From assembly GCF_025143985.1 (NCBI RefSeq), contig NZ_CP083564.1:2258501-2322500 (forward strand): a stretch of 64,000 bases of DNA. Reading direction: 5' to 3'. This stretch comes from Sulfitobacter sp. W027 (lineage in GTDB: Bacteria; Pseudomonadota; Alphaproteobacteria; Rhodobacterales; Rhodobacteraceae). Position numbers and translations under genes: made by a program. Numbering within the stretch: position 1 is the first letter of the stretch; the number at the start of each line of letters is the position of its first letter. Shown here one piece after another: positions 47,458 to 57,185 of this stretch. Under the pieces are notes generated by a model that worked only from the letters and a program-made list of their open reading frames with translations, did not search any database and was not told where the DNA came from.

Positions 47458-47895
47458 CGCTAGCTCCCTTTCACGGCTCGCGAGCGAGTTGAGCGTGGGG
47501 AGCGGCAGGCGTCAACTTATGGTTTTCCTTACGCCCGATAAAGTTCCCGGACAGTTCCGCGTCCGCTCCCGACTCAAACCCCTCCTTCGCAGCACAGTCA
47601 CAAGAACCGCACTTTCTTGCCCAGTTTTGACAGTTCAGAACGCCCCCTTTTGCCCAAAATCCTCCACAATCTGCACCAAATCACCTCCCGCCATGCGGGA
47701 AAATAAGGGCCTTCGCCGACCCCTCGCTGGGAATTCAAAGGTTTCCCGGCCCGTCAAAATATGGTTAATATTGCTGGGAACAGCACAAGCTATTGGTGCA
47801 GTAGCGTCACAATTTCGCCGGGTTTATGCGACTTAATGTAAACTGAATGTGAAGACACCCGGACTGCCCGTCTGCCCCACGAAAGAGGTGCCAAA
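47458..47895. other. Intergenic region without a credible gene
   Basis: About 440 bases between the cupin gene and the response regulator, on divergent transcripts. The only frame of note (47489-47836) has no domain. The second half is AT-rich (ggttaatattg, taatgtaaactg) and probably holds the response-regulator promoter. No strong hairpin was seen. Confidence 0.5.
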
Positions 47896-48873
47896 ATGAA
47901 AATCCTTGCTGTTGACGATGACCCTTTTATCCGCGAACTGCTGCCTGTCGTTTTCCGCGAGGCTGACTACCCCCATCTGACACTGGCCGAGTCCGGCGCT
48001 GCGGCTTTGGCGTTACTGGAAACGACCAAAGAGCATTTTGACTGCTTGCTTCTTGATATCGAAATGCCCGAGATGGACGGCATTACTCTGTGCCGTCATG
48101 TCCGCGCTTTGGAGGCCTATCAAGATACGCCGATCCTGATGGTGACCTCACGTGCCGACGCGAGTTCGATTGAGCGCGCCTTTGCTGCTGGCGCAAACGA
48201 CTATGTCACCAAGCCTTTCGATGTGAAAGACATCGCAACCCGCGTGCATATTGCCGAGCGGATGCTGGAAAACACCCAACGCGCCCCGCGCCTTGACCCG
48301 CGTCATTTCCAAGAGGTAGGCGATCCCGGCGCGCATGAATTTGCGCTCGCCGATCCAGTGCATATAAATGGGGTCGAGCAATTGGTGCTACCCTTCTCAC
48401 TGGGCAACTACCTGTCGCAGCTCTCACGTCAACACCTTGATATCTGTCAGGTTTTTGCCGCCAAGATCGAACATATCGACGAGCTTTATGCCACCTGCAA
48501 CACCCGCGAATTCGCCCGCGCCATTGCCTCCGCCGCTAAGGCGATTGCCCGCGTGGTCGACTGCCCGCAATTGTTGATGACCCATAACGGCTCCGGCACG
48601 CTGCTGTGTATCGTGACCGGCGACAGCCTGCCCGCGTGGCCCGAGATCGAAGTATTGATCCAAGGCGAGCTGGACGGAATGGACCTTCGCCACGACGATA
48701 ACTCCCCGATGTCGGTGATGCTCTCCGTGGGTGGCCCGATCCAGCCCAACGCCAGCCGTACTCAACGGGTCAGAAAGACATTCGACCGCGCCATTCGCCG
48801 GGTCACCATGCGGCAGAAGGTAAAACTCGACACCGCCCCGACAGAGAAACCCTCTGTCTCCGCCGCGCATTAA
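47896..48873 (+). CDS. Response regulator with unclassified C-terminal domain
   Basis: A 325-residue protein whose first roughly 120 residues are a receiver domain: acidic pair DDDP, phospho-acceptor Asp54 in CLLLDIEMPEMDG, Thr in MVTSRAD and Lys in YVTKPFDVKDIA. The remaining 200 residues have no HTH, GGDEF or kinase motif that I recognise; it may be a protein-binding output. No histidine kinase is adjacent; the MHYT kinase is 44 kb away. A terminator follows. Confidence 0.88.
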   Translation: MKILAVDDDPFIRELLPVVFREADYPHLTLAESGAAALALLETTKEHFDCLLLDIEMPEMDGITLCRHVRALEAYQDTPILMVTSRADASSIERAFAAGANDYVTKPFDVKDIATRVHIAERMLENTQRAPRLDPRHFQEVGDPGAHEFALADPVHINGVEQLVLPFSLGNYLSQLSRQHLDICQVFAAKIEHIDELYATCNTREFARAIASAAKAIARVVDCPQLLMTHNGSGTLLCIVTGDSLPAWPEIEVLIQGELDGMDLRHDDNSPMSVMLSVGGPIQPNASRTQRVRKTFDRAIRRVTMRQKVKLDTAPTEKPSVSAAH

Positions 48874-48896
48874 CAGCGGCCTAGAGTGGCTACGAA

Positions 48897-48921
48897 AAAA
48901 CCCGCCGGTTCGGCGGGTTTT
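48897..48921. terminator. Bidirectional intrinsic terminator
   Basis: Perfect 11-bp stem aaaacccgccg/cggcgggtttt with a 3-base loop, between convergent genes. Confidence 0.92.
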
Positions 48922-48942
48922 CTCATTCTGGGCAGTGCGAAT

Positions 48943-49311
48943 TCAATTGATTGGGAATTGCACCAAACACCGCTCTGCAATTTGGCGATAATCCTCCAGC
49001 GTATCCGCAACGCTGCGCCGGTCGCGCATCACCTCCATCGCCGCGCGTTTTTGGGCCCATGTGCCCTCCACATGGCGGTCAAGAATACGCACGGTGATGC
49101 CCAACATCACATTCTTCTCCCCCTCCCCGATCAACTCAGCCGCCGACAGTGCCACAGCGGTCAACGCGAGCGTATTGGCACAACGCAACGCCGCAGCTTC
49201 ACGCCCCTCATAGATACGCGGGGCGGCTGTGGCCGCACTGGGCAGGGCCAGCAGCGCGACGAGGGAGAGGGCAAAAAGCGAAACCGGGATCAGAGAGCTA
49301 CGGCGCGGCAC
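48943..49311 (-). CDS. Small secreted hypothetical protein
   Basis: A 122-residue protein with a clear signal peptide (VSLFALSLVALLALPSAATAA). The mature part is helical with two Cys (LRCANTL, AERCLVQ) that could pair in the periplasm. No domain recognised. It is one base downstream of the RAM-domain gene and probably co-transcribed. Confidence 0.75.
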   Translation of the reverse strand: MPRRSSLIPVSLFALSLVALLALPSAATAAPRIYEGREAAALRCANTLALTAVALSAAELIGEGEKNVMLGITVRILDRHVEGTWAQKRAAMEVMRDRRSVADTLEDYRQIAERCLVQFPIN

Positions 49312-49312
49312 C

Positions 49313-49552
49313 TCAAAAGACCTTGAAGGTCATCGTGGTCAGCGACCGCTCAATCCCCTCGATGTCCAACAGATTGTCATTGATATATACGCCCACATCC
49401 TCTCCCTTGGGGATATAGAGCTTCATCAACAGGTCATATTCTCCGGATGTCGAATAGAGCTCGGAATGAATTTCGCGCAGGGCGATTTCTTCGGCCACGC
49501 GGTAAGTCGTGCCCGGTCGGCAGCGGATCTGGATGAATACGCAGGTGGTCAT
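49313..49552 (-). CDS. Stand-alone RAM (Lrp effector) domain protein
   Basis: A 79-residue protein that is only the C-terminal ligand-binding domain of Lrp/AsnC regulators (GTTYRVAEEIALREIHSELYS, GEYDLLMKLY). No HTH precedes it; the start is the ATG at 49552. Stand-alone RAM proteins bind amino acids and can assemble into rings. It is divergent from hisB, so an amino-acid-sensing role near the histidine genes is possible. Confidence 0.88.
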   Translation of the reverse strand: MTTCVFIQIRCRPGTTYRVAEEIALREIHSELYSTSGEYDLLMKLYIPKGEDVGVYINDNLLDIEGIERSLTTMTFKVF

Positions 49553-49711
49553 GTCGCGCCTCTTTCTGGGATTTGGGTTAAGCTGACATATGGGCTCTGC
49601 CCCCGCAATCCCTGATCGCGCGGACATGAGGGAAAGGCAAGGCACCGCTTGGGCTTGGCGTGGCGGCGTGCCCTGTTATAAGAGCGCAGCAATTGCCTTC
49701 GGAGATGCCCC

Positions 49712-50299
49712 ATGCGTCGCAGCACCCTGACCCGCACCACCGCCGAGACTGACATCACTGTCGAGATCAATCTCGACGGGAGTGGCAGCTATGACAATGA
49801 GACCGGCGTGGGCTTCTTTGACCATATGCTCGACCAATTGTCGCGCCATTCGCTGATCGATATCAAGGTCCGCGCTAAGGGCGACCTGCACATCGACGAC
49901 CACCACACCGTCGAAGACGTGGGCATTACGCTGGGCCAAGCGCTGACCCAAGCGCTCGGCGATAAACGCGGCATCCGCCGCTACGGGTCTTGCCTGCTGG
50001 CGATGGACGACGCGCAGATCCGCTGTGCGCTCGACCTATCGGCGCGGCCCTTTTTGATCTGGAACGTGGATTTCCCGACCAGCAGCATCGGCACATTCGA
50101 CACCGAACTGGTGCGCGAGTTTTTCCAAGCGCTCAGCACCCATGGCGGCATCACCCTGCATGTCGACGCACTTCATGGTTTTAACAGCCACCACATCGCC
50201 GAAGCGGCCTTCAAATCCGTCGCCCGCGCGCTGCGCGAAGCCGTCGAGACTGACCCCCGCAAAGCGGACGCGATCCCCTCGACCAAGGGTGCCTTGTGA
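49712..50299 (+). CDS. hisB: Imidazoleglycerol-phosphate dehydratase
   Basis: Sixth step of histidine synthesis. The 195-residue single-function form (no phosphatase domain) has the metal-ligand motif DDHHTVED near residue 70 and its pseudo-repeat [12 protein letters not shown] near 160. First of the hisB-hisH pair. Confidence 0.96.
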   Translation: MRRSTLTRTTAETDITVEINLDGSGSYDNETGVGFFDHMLDQLSRHSLIDIKVRAKGDLHIDDHHTVEDVGITLGQALTQALGDKRGIRRYGSCLLAMDDAQIRCALDLSARPFLIWNVDFPTSSIGTFDTELVREFFQALSTHGGITLHVDALHGFNSHHIAEAAFKSVARALREAVETDPRKADAIPSTKGAL

Positions 50300-50303
50300 T
50301 CCA

Positions 50304-50942
50304 ATGCTGACAGCCATTATCGACTACGAATCCGGCAACCTGCATTCGGCCCACAAGGCCTTTGAACGCATGGCCCGTGAGACCGACGCGGGCGAAGTCT
50401 TCGTCACCGCTGATGCCGATGTCGTGGCCAGCGCCGACCGATTGGTGCTCCCCGGCGACGGCGCCTTCCCGGCCTGTATGGCGGCCTTGAAAGGTGCAGG
50501 CGGCCTCTATGACGCGATGGTCGAAGCAGTTGAAGAGAAGGGTCGTCCCTTCCTTGGCATATGCGTGGGCATGCAGCTGATGGCAAGCATGGGCCGCGAG
50601 TACAAAAACACCCCCGGTCTTGGCTGGATTGGCGGCGAGGTGACCCAGATCACCCCTGCCGATCCCAAGCTCAAAGTGCCGCATATGGGTTGGAACGATC
50701 TGGTCATCGACCATGACCACGCGGTCTTCGACGGGTTGCAAACCGGAGACCATACCTATTTCGTGCACAGTTACCACATGGCCGTAGCAAACCCCGCAGA
50801 ACGTCTGGCGCATGTTGATTACGGCGGCGAAGTCACGGCCATCATTGGCCGCGACACGATGTTGGGCATGCAGTTCCACCCGGAGAAAAGCCAGACCACC
50901 GGGCTGCGGCTGATCTCGAATTTCCTGAACTGGAAGCCTTAA
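50304..50942 (+). CDS. hisH: Imidazole glycerol phosphate synthase, glutaminase subunit
   Basis: Supplies ammonia to HisF. A 212-residue class I glutamine amidotransferase with nucleophile Cys in LGICVGMQL and His/Glu in MQFHPEKSQ. It starts five bases after hisB, so they are coupled. Start at 50304 is where the family homology MLTAIIDYESGNL begins. Confidence 0.95.
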   Translation: MLTAIIDYESGNLHSAHKAFERMARETDAGEVFVTADADVVASADRLVLPGDGAFPACMAALKGAGGLYDAMVEAVEEKGRPFLGICVGMQLMASMGREYKNTPGLGWIGGEVTQITPADPKLKVPHMGWNDLVIDHDHAVFDGLQTGDHTYFVHSYHMAVANPAERLAHVDYGGEVTAIIGRDTMLGMQFHPEKSQTTGLRLISNFLNWKP

Positions 50943-50973
50943 CGAACGCCGCGCCCGCTGCACCGTCGGACGG

Positions 50974-51029
50974 TATTTAAGAAAGGATGAAGGAGAAAAA
51001 GACTTTCTATTTTCATCCTTTTACAAATA
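50974..51029. repeat. Long imperfect AT-rich inverted repeat
   Basis: Arms 50974-50991 and 51012-51029 pair at 15 of 18 positions, with an inner agaaa/tttct hairpin. It lies downstream of hisH and stands out in GC-rich surroundings. It may be a terminator or a repeated intergenic element. Confidence 0.65.
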
Positions 51030-51065
51030 CCTCTGCGCTGTGCCTGCCTTTCCCAGAACGCAAAG

Positions 51066-51095
51066 AAGGCGCGGAGGTTTTTCTCCGCGCCTTTT
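51066..51095. terminator. Bidirectional intrinsic terminator
   Basis: Perfect 11-bp stem aaggcgcggag/ctccgcgcctt with loop gttttt and trailing T. Serves hisH and the convergent DUF2147 gene. Confidence 0.9.
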
Positions 51096-51119
51096 CATCT
51101 TCGCAACAATGAGCTTGCG

Positions 51120-51509
51120 TTACTTAATGCGTGCCCATGTCTGCTTCGAACAGATCAGTCCGCCGGCAACGCAGCCCGAAAGCTTTAGCGAATTGCCGGA
51201 GACATCCATCTTGCCGATGTAAATTTTGCCATTCGATGGGCGCCAGACTTTGCCGGCGTATTTACCGCCGCCTTCAGGTTTCATGTCGATCACAAGCGTC
51301 TTGCCAATGTTTGGTGATTTATACTCACCGCCGTCGTTGAACGTACGCGCGATTGTGCCGCAGACTGCGTCGCCGCAAGGGGCCATTTTCACATGGGCAT
51401 AGGCGCCATCATCTACCTGAGTTTGCCAAACCCCGATTGCCGGACCCGCCGCATAGGCCGCGCTGGTCAAGCCAAGGCCCACAAGGGCCGCTGCAAAAAG
51501 CTTCTTCAT
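51120..51509 (-). CDS. DUF2147 secreted protein
   Basis: A 129-residue protein with a signal peptide ([17 protein letters not shown]), followed by the DUF2147 pattern [28 protein letters not shown], where the Cys pair likely forms a disulfide. Family members are small lipocalin-like periplasmic proteins of unknown ligand. It is inserted in reverse orientation between hisH and hisA. The start is the ATG at 51509, preceded by ggagag. Confidence 0.88.
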   Translation of the reverse strand: MKKLFAAALVGLGLTSAAYAAGPAIGVWQTQVDDGAYAHVKMAPCGDAVCGTIARTFNDGGEYKSPNIGKTLVIDMKPEGGGKYAGKVWRPSNGKIYIGKMDVSGNSLKLSGCVAGGLICSKQTWARIK

Positions 51510-51638
51510 GATCTCTCCTCCCGATCTGACTTTACTGTTATCCATCACTTTGTTTCGGGCAAGATTGACCTTGGGTCGCGTTGCAAAATCCGTGATGACG
51601 TGCAAAAGGAAACCAATGTTCAAAACAAGGGCCCGGCC

Positions 51639-52358
51639 ATGATCCTCTATCCCGCCATCGATCTCAAAGACGGTCAGGCCGTGCGCCTTGTGCATGGTGA
51701 CATGGACCGTGCCACTGTCTTTAACGACGATCCCGCAGCACAGGCACTTAGCTTTGTAGACGCGGGCTGCGAGTGGCTGCATCTGGTTGATCTCAATGGC
51801 GCCTTTGCCGGGACACCGGTGAATGCAGCCCCGGTTGAGGCGATCCTGAAGGCCTGCAAGGTTCCGGCACAATTGGGCGGCGGCATTCGCGATATGGCGA
51901 CCATTGAGAGCTGGCTCGATAAGGGTCTGGCGCGTGTCATCCTTGGAACCGTAGCTGTGGAAAACCCCGATCTGGTGCGGGAGGCTGCCGCCGCTTTCCC
52001 CGGTCATGTGGCCGTTGGGATTGACGCGCGAAACGGGCGTGTTGCGACCAAAGGTTGGGCGACAGAGACCGATGTTATGGCCACTGACCTCGCCAAATCC
52101 TTTGAAGACGCAGGCGTGGCGGCGATCATCTATACCGATATTAACCGCGATGGCGCGATGGGCGGGCCGAATGTCAGCGCCACCGCCGATCTGGCGCGGG
52201 CCGTGTCGATCCCGGTGATTGCCTCGGGGGGCGTGTCCTCGCTCGATGATCTGGCAGCACTGCGCGATACAGGCGTGATCGAAGGCGCGATCTCGGGCCG
52301 GGCGCTTTATGATGGGGCGATTGATCTGGCGACTGCCATGCAAATGTTAAAGGGCTGA
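51639..52358 (+). CDS. hisA: ProFAR isomerase
   Basis: Fourth step enzyme of histidine synthesis, a 239-residue beta/alpha barrel. Phosphate-binding Gly loops are visible in both halves ([17 protein letters not shown]), and the first catalytic Asp is in [14 protein letters not shown]. It has its own promoter region on the far side of the DUF2147 gene, three bases before hisF. Confidence 0.95.
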   Translation: MILYPAIDLKDGQAVRLVHGDMDRATVFNDDPAAQALSFVDAGCEWLHLVDLNGAFAGTPVNAAPVEAILKACKVPAQLGGGIRDMATIESWLDKGLARVILGTVAVENPDLVREAAAAFPGHVAVGIDARNGRVATKGWATETDVMATDLAKSFEDAGVAAIIYTDINRDGAMGGPNVSATADLARAVSIPVIASGGVSSLDDLAALRDTGVIEGAISGRALYDGAIDLATAMQMLKG

Positions 52359-52361
52359 GCC

Positions 52362-53123
52362 ATGCTGAAGACCCGCATCATCCCCTGTCTTGACGTGGCC
52401 GATGGGCGCGTGGTGAAAGGCGTAAATTTTGTTGGCCTGCGGGATGCGGGTGATCCGGTTGATGCTGCGATTGCCTATGATGCGGCGGGGGCGGATGAGC
52501 TGTGTTTCCTTGATATTCACGCTACCCATGAGAACCGTGGGACGATGTTTGATCTGGTCACGCGTACGGCAGAGCATTGTTATATTCCGCTGACCGTGGG
52601 CGGCGGTGTTCGGACCGTAGCAGACGTGCGCGCCTTGCTGCTGGCGGGGGCGGATAAGGTCAGCTTCAACTCTGCCGCTGTGGCCAACCCGGATGTGATT
52701 GCAGAAGCCGCGGATCATTTCGGCAGCCAGTGCATTGTCTGCGCCATTGATGCCAAAACCGTCAGCCCCGGCAAATGGGAGATTTTCACCCATGGTGGAC
52801 GCAAGCCCACGGCCATTGATGCGGTGGAATTTGCACGGTTGGTTGCAGAGAAGGGCGCGGGGGAAATCCTGCTGACCTCGATGGACCGTGACGGCACAAA
52901 ACAAGGGTTCAACCTGCCGCTTACCCGCGCGATTTCGGATGCGGTTTCGGTGCCGGTGATTGCCTCAGGCGGGGTTGGCAATTTGGATCACCTCGTCGAT
53001 GGGGTGATCGAAGGCGGCGCTTCGGCGGTGCTGGCGGCCTCCATCTTTCACTTTGGCGAATATACCGTGCAGGAGGCCAAGCAGCATATGGCCGCCGCCG
53101 GCATTCCAATGAGGCTTGCATGA
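52362..53123 (+). CDS. hisF: Imidazole glycerol phosphate synthase, cyclase subunit
   Basis: Barrel partner of HisH; closes the imidazole ring. The 253-residue protein has catalytic Asp in [13 protein letters not shown] and the second Asp in [11 protein letters not shown], with phosphate loops VGGGVRT and [10 protein letters not shown]. Overlaps hisE by 4 bases. Confidence 0.96.
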   Translation: MLKTRIIPCLDVADGRVVKGVNFVGLRDAGDPVDAAIAYDAAGADELCFLDIHATHENRGTMFDLVTRTAEHCYIPLTVGGGVRTVADVRALLLAGADKVSFNSAAVANPDVIAEAADHFGSQCIVCAIDAKTVSPGKWEIFTHGGRKPTAIDAVEFARLVAEKGAGEILLTSMDRDGTKQGFNLPLTRAISDAVSVPVIASGGVGNLDHLVDGVIEGGASAVLAASIFHFGEYTVQEAKQHMAAAGIPMRLA

Positions 53124-53428
53124 CGCTTGATGATCTTTACGCCACCATCCTGAGCCGCAAGGAGGCTGATCCGTCAAGCAGTTGGACCGCGCAGCTATTG
53201 GCTAAGGGGCCGGAAAAATGTGCTGAGAAGTTCGGCGAAGAGGCGGTCGAGGCCATCATCGAGGCGGTGAAGAACGACCGCGCTGGCCTTACCTCTGAAG
53301 CTGCCGATGTTCTGTATCACCTCTTGGTCATGCTGGCGGCACGCGATGTGCCGCTGAGCGACGTGCTGGATGAACTGGCGCGCCGCCAGTCGACCTCGGG
53401 CATCGCCGAGAAGGCCGCGCGCAAGTAA
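53120..53428 (+). CDS. hisE: Phosphoribosyl-ATP pyrophosphohydrolase
   Basis: Second step of histidine synthesis, single-function form of 102 residues. It has the MazG-like [14 protein letters not shown] helix and [13 protein letters not shown]. Last gene of the hisAFE run; its stop abuts the convergent CoA-binding gene. Confidence 0.93.
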   Translation: MTLDDLYATILSRKEADPSSSWTAQLLAKGPEKCAEKFGEEAVEAIIEAVKNDRAGLTSEAADVLYHLLVMLAARDVPLSDVLDELARRQSTSGIAEKAARK

Positions 53429-53842
53429 TCACCAAAGCAGGCGTGGGATTTCCACCTTGGGGCAGCGGTCTTGGATCACATCCACGCCCCGCGCTTCGGC
53501 CTTGGCCGCTGCCTCGGCGTTGGTGATCCCCATCTGCATCCAAATCGTTTCCAGTTCTGGAAAGGCCGCGAGCGCCTCATCGACGACGGGGGGCACATCC
53601 TCGGAGCGGCGGAAGATGTCGACCATTTGCACCGGCGGGTCGATCTCAGCCAAAGTGGCGACGATGGTCTTGCCAAAGACCTCTTTGCCAGCATGCATGG
53701 GGTTGACCGGCACCACGTCATAGCCCTTTTGCTGAAGATATTCAGCGACATAGTGGCTGGGCCGCGCCGGGTTGGGGGACACGCCGACCACCGCGATGCG
53801 GCGGGTGCGGGTGAGGACGTCTTTGATAAATGCATCTGTCAT
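53429..53842 (-). CDS. CoA-binding-domain protein
   Basis: A 137-residue Rossmann protein of the YccU type: RIAVVGVSPNPARPSHYVAEYLQ at the start is the CoA-binding nucleotide loop, then VVPVNPMHAG and WMQMGITN. Role unknown; it converges with hisE with no gap. Confidence 0.9.
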   Translation of the reverse strand: MTDAFIKDVLTRTRRIAVVGVSPNPARPSHYVAEYLQQKGYDVVPVNPMHAGKEVFGKTIVATLAEIDPPVQMVDIFRRSEDVPPVVDEALAAFPELETIWMQMGITNAEAAAKAEARGVDVIQDRCPKVEIPRLLW

Positions 53843-54021
53843 AGGCTGAACCTAAACGCGTTTGCGCGGGTTTCAATGGTCTTGTGACGCCGCGTAAAGC
53901 AGGGCACATCCCCCTGCCCGCGATTGGCAAGCCTGCGGTGATTGCATAGGCTCCTTTTTAACAGACCCGTCGCGCGGAGGAGCGGGGCGGCATCTTATAC
54001 CATCATCACCGGGAGCACAGG

Positions 54022-55296
54022 ATGATCGATCAGACCTTGGACATGAACAATCTCGAAATGTCGGAGAAGGCCAAGCCGCTTTTGGCCGCTGTTACCAAGC
54101 ACATCCGCGAGAATGTCGATCCGATCACCGAGGAGTTCTTTCGACTAGGCGAAGGCCGCGCCGACCGTTGGTCCTATGCCCCCGGTCAGTTGGAACTGCT
54201 CGACGGGGCCAAGCAAAAGGCGCGTGAGGCGGGGTTGTGGAACTTCTTTTTGCCGAATGCCGAGACGGGCGAAGGGCTGGCGAACCTCGATTACGCCTAT
54301 ATCGCCGCTGAATTGGGCAAAAGCCTGCTGGCGCCTGAGACCCTGAACTGCTCTGCCCCCGACACTGGCAATATGGAGGTGCTGGAACGCGTCGGAACGC
54401 CTGAACAAAAGGAGCAATGGTTAAAGCCCCTGCTCGCGGGCGAAATCCGTTCGGCCTTTGCGATGACTGAGCCGGATGTGGCCTCTTCTGATGCGCGGAA
54501 TATTTCGACCAGCGCGGTTTTGGATGGCGACGATTGGGTCATCAACGGCGAGAAGTTCTATATCTCCGGCGCAGGCGATCCGCGCTGTAAGATTATGATT
54601 GTGATGGTAAAAACCTCTCCCGAGGCGGAGACGTTCCGGCAGCAGAGCCAGATCCTTGTGCCGATGGACACGCCGGGCGTCGAAATCCTTGGCCCGATGC
54701 ATGTGTTTGGCCACGATGACGCGCCGCATGGGCATATGCACATCCGCTTTACCGACGTTCGCGTGCCCCGTGAAAACGTGCTTTGGGGCGAAGGTCGCGG
54801 GTTTGAGATCAGCCAAGTGCGGCTTGGACCGGGGCGGATTCACCATTGCATGCGCTCCATCGGATCGGCGGAAAAGGCTTTGGATCTGATGATTGAACGC
54901 GGGCTGGGGCGCGAGGCCTTTGGTAAGAAAATCATCGACCTAGGCAAGAACATGGAGACCATCAGCCGCGCGCGGATCGACATTGAAGCGATGCGGCTAA
55001 TGGTGTTGAAAGCCGCCAAAGCGATGGATGTGCTGGGCAACAAAGAGGCGCGCATCTGGGTCAGCATGATTAAGGCGCTGGTGCCGGAAAAGGCCTGCGA
55101 GATCATTGACGCCTCGATGCAGGTACATGGTGCCACGGGGATGAGCCAGTGGAGCCCGCTGTCAGGCATGTACACTTGGCAGCGTGCGCTGCGCTTCGCC
55201 GATGGGCCGGATGAGGTGCACCATCAGGTGATTGCGCGGGCCGAGGTGAAGGCGTTTCAGGCCTCGAACACGCGCGGCTCCGACGGCGACATCTGA
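54022..55296 (+). CDS. Acyl-CoA dehydrogenase, ACAD10/11-like
   Basis: A 424-residue FAD flavoprotein. The segments CSAPDTGNMEVL, SAFAMTEPDVASSDARNI, VFGHDDAPHGH and RLGPGRIHHCMRSIG match the ACAD10/11 group rather than the standard fatty-acyl-CoA dehydrogenases. In Pseudomonas putida the related LvaC works with the kinase LvaA on 4-hydroxyacyl-CoA. Here the matching phosphotransferase lies 2 kb away on the other strand. An SDR follows after one base. Confidence 0.88.
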   Translation: MIDQTLDMNNLEMSEKAKPLLAAVTKHIRENVDPITEEFFRLGEGRADRWSYAPGQLELLDGAKQKAREAGLWNFFLPNAETGEGLANLDYAYIAAELGKSLLAPETLNCSAPDTGNMEVLERVGTPEQKEQWLKPLLAGEIRSAFAMTEPDVASSDARNISTSAVLDGDDWVINGEKFYISGAGDPRCKIMIVMVKTSPEAETFRQQSQILVPMDTPGVEILGPMHVFGHDDAPHGHMHIRFTDVRVPRENVLWGEGRGFEISQVRLGPGRIHHCMRSIGSAEKALDLMIERGLGREAFGKKIIDLGKNMETISRARIDIEAMRLMVLKAAKAMDVLGNKEARIWVSMIKALVPEKACEIIDASMQVHGATGMSQWSPLSGMYTWQRALRFADGPDEVHHQVIARAEVKAFQASNTRGSDGDI

Positions 55297-55297
55297 C

Positions 55298-56077
55298 ATG
55301 GAGTTGCATGGGCGCGTCATCGTTATCACTGGGGCCGCCAGCGGCATCGGGCGGGCTCTGGCGCTGCGCTTTGCGCGGGAGGCGCCTGCACATATCGTCT
55401 GTGTGGACATCGACGGCGCGGGGGCCGAAACGACGGCGACCAAGGTTGGCGGCACGGCGTTTCGGGTCGATGTTGCGAACGAGGCCGAGATCGCGACGCT
55501 GATCGCAGAAGTCGAGCGAGATATCGGGCCGATTGATCTATTCTGTTCCAACGCCGGGATCTCAGTCGAGGGCGGTGTCGAAGTGCCGGATGCGGACTGG
55601 CAGCGCATCTGGGAGATCAATGTGATGAGCCACGTCCGCGCGGCCCGGCATTTGGTGCCGCTGATGAAGGCGCGGGGCGGTGGCTATCTGCTCAACACCG
55701 CCTCAGCGGCGGGGCTGCTCAATCAGGTGGGTGCCGCGCCCTACGGTGTGACGAAACACGCAGCTGTCGGTCTCGCGGAATGGCTGGCGATGACCTATGG
55801 CGATGATGGGATCAAGGTCTCGGTGCTCTGTCCCCAAGCGGTGCGAACTGAGATGATGCGCGGGCTGGAAGATCATGTCGCGGCGATTGACGGCATGCTG
55901 GAGCCGGAGCCGGTGGCCGAAGCCTGTGTGCAGGCAATCCGGGATGAGGTGTTTTTGGTACTGCCGCATCCGCAGGTGCGCGATTATATGCGCGGAAAGG
56001 CGCAGGACTATGACCGCTGGATTGGCGGGATGCGCAAGCTGAACCGGCGTTTTGGAAGGTCAAAGGGCAGCCGGTAA
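55298..56077 (+). CDS. Short-chain dehydrogenase/reductase
   Basis: A 259-residue classical SDR. The nucleotide site TGAASGIGRALAL, NAG (SNAGIS), the catalytic Ser (TASAAG) and the YGVTKHA Tyr/Lys pair are present. It is one base after the acyl-CoA dehydrogenase stop and is followed by a terminator, so the two form an operon; oxidation of a hydroxyacyl intermediate is likely. Confidence 0.9.
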   Translation: MELHGRVIVITGAASGIGRALALRFAREAPAHIVCVDIDGAGAETTATKVGGTAFRVDVANEAEIATLIAEVERDIGPIDLFCSNAGISVEGGVEVPDADWQRIWEINVMSHVRAARHLVPLMKARGGGYLLNTASAAGLLNQVGAAPYGVTKHAAVGLAEWLAMTYGDDGIKVSVLCPQAVRTEMMRGLEDHVAAIDGMLEPEPVAEACVQAIRDEVFLVLPHPQVRDYMRGKAQDYDRWIGGMRKLNRRFGRSKGSR

Positions 56078-56083
56078 GCGCCT

Positions 56084-56102
56084 GCCCGGTGTCACACCGG
56101 GC
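56084..56102 (+). other. Hairpin after the SDR gene
   Basis: Perfect 8-bp stem gcccggtg/caccgggc with loop tca, immediately before the terminator at 56103. Confidence 0.6.
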
Positions 56103-56133
56103 ATCGCCCTCCCTCCCCCCGGAGGGCGATTTT
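56103..56133 (+). terminator. Intrinsic terminator
   Basis: Perfect 10-bp stem atcgccctcc/ggagggcgat with C-rich loop, followed by tttt. Confidence 0.85.
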
Positions 56134-56224
56134 GCAACGCCTGCCTATGTCACTGGTCCAGCGGGTTTCGCGACGCCGTAAACAAAGCGAAGCAGCGGTT
56201 CGCCCCCCAGGGAGGGCGCTGCCC

Positions 56225-57100
56225 TTAGCTATTCCCTTTAGGCTGGATCGGGCGCAGCAGTCCCTCTTGCGCGACACTGGCGACAAGTTCGCCACTTCGA
56301 TTATAAATCATCCCGCGATTGAACCCCCGCGCGCCGCCGGTAAAGGGCGCATCCAGCGCATACAAATGCCATTCATCAAAGCGGATCGGCGCATGAAACC
56401 ACATGGCGTGGTCAAGGCTCGCCGTCATCACCTTGCCTTGAAACCACGTCAGCCCATGAGGCCGCAGCGAAGAGCCCAAGAGATTCATATCAGAGGCATA
56501 GGCCAATAGCGCGTGCTGCATCACCGGCCCCTGCCCCTCGGCAGCGGCCATGCGGAACCACAGGTAGTTGCGGTCGCCGACCTTTTCCGGTGTCATGAAA
56601 TCGCGCGGCTCGACCTCACGGATCTCAATAGGCCGCTCACGCAAAAAATCGCCACGGTATTTTTCGGGCAGTTTCTCGGCAAAAGCCTCACGCAGTTCGG
56701 GGCGATCCGGCCAGTTCTCAGGGGCTGAGACCTGCGGCATCTCATGCTGCCAGTCAAACCCCTCTTCCTCCACCTGAAAAGACGCCGACAGGTTGAGGAT
56801 CTGCTTGCCATGCTGGATCGCCACCACCCGACGCGTGGTGAAACTGCCCCCATCGCGGGCACGGTCGACCTGATAGATCACGGGGATCTTCGGATCACCG
56901 GGCCGGATAAAATAGGCATGAAGCGAGTGGCACGCGCGGTCAGGCACAGTACGATAGGCCGCCATCAGCGCCTGCGCGATCACATGGCCGCCAAAGATCC
57001 GCATCGAGGTCTCACCCCCGGCCCCTGTCCCCCGAAACAGGTCGACCTCAAGCTGTTCGATATCCAGCAGATCAAGCAATTGCCGCGCAGCAGTGGTCAT
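56225..57100 (-). CDS. tesB: Acyl-CoA thioesterase II
   Basis: A 291-residue double-hotdog thioesterase that hydrolyses acyl-CoA to free acid and CoA. The first hotdog has IFGGHVIAQALMAAYRT; the late MWFHAPIRFDEWHLY and FNRGMIYNRSGELVASVAQEGL segments match TesB, with Asp/Thr/Gln catalytic positions. It starts the reverse-strand lipid cluster. Confidence 0.93.
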   Translation of the reverse strand: MTTAARQLLDLLDIEQLEVDLFRGTGAGGETSMRIFGGHVIAQALMAAYRTVPDRACHSLHAYFIRPGDPKIPVIYQVDRARDGGSFTTRRVVAIQHGKQILNLSASFQVEEEGFDWQHEMPQVSAPENWPDRPELREAFAEKLPEKYRGDFLRERPIEIREVEPRDFMTPEKVGDRNYLWFRMAAAEGQGPVMQHALLAYASDMNLLGSSLRPHGLTWFQGKVMTASLDHAMWFHAPIRFDEWHLYALDAPFTGGARGFNRGMIYNRSGELVASVAQEGLLRPIQPKGNS

Positions 57101-57185
57101 GGGTCATCCTTTCGGGCCGAAGTGTTCCGGCCCTAGCAACAGGTTTTCGCGCCGAAGCTCAAGCACCAATAAGCCGCTGCCTCGC

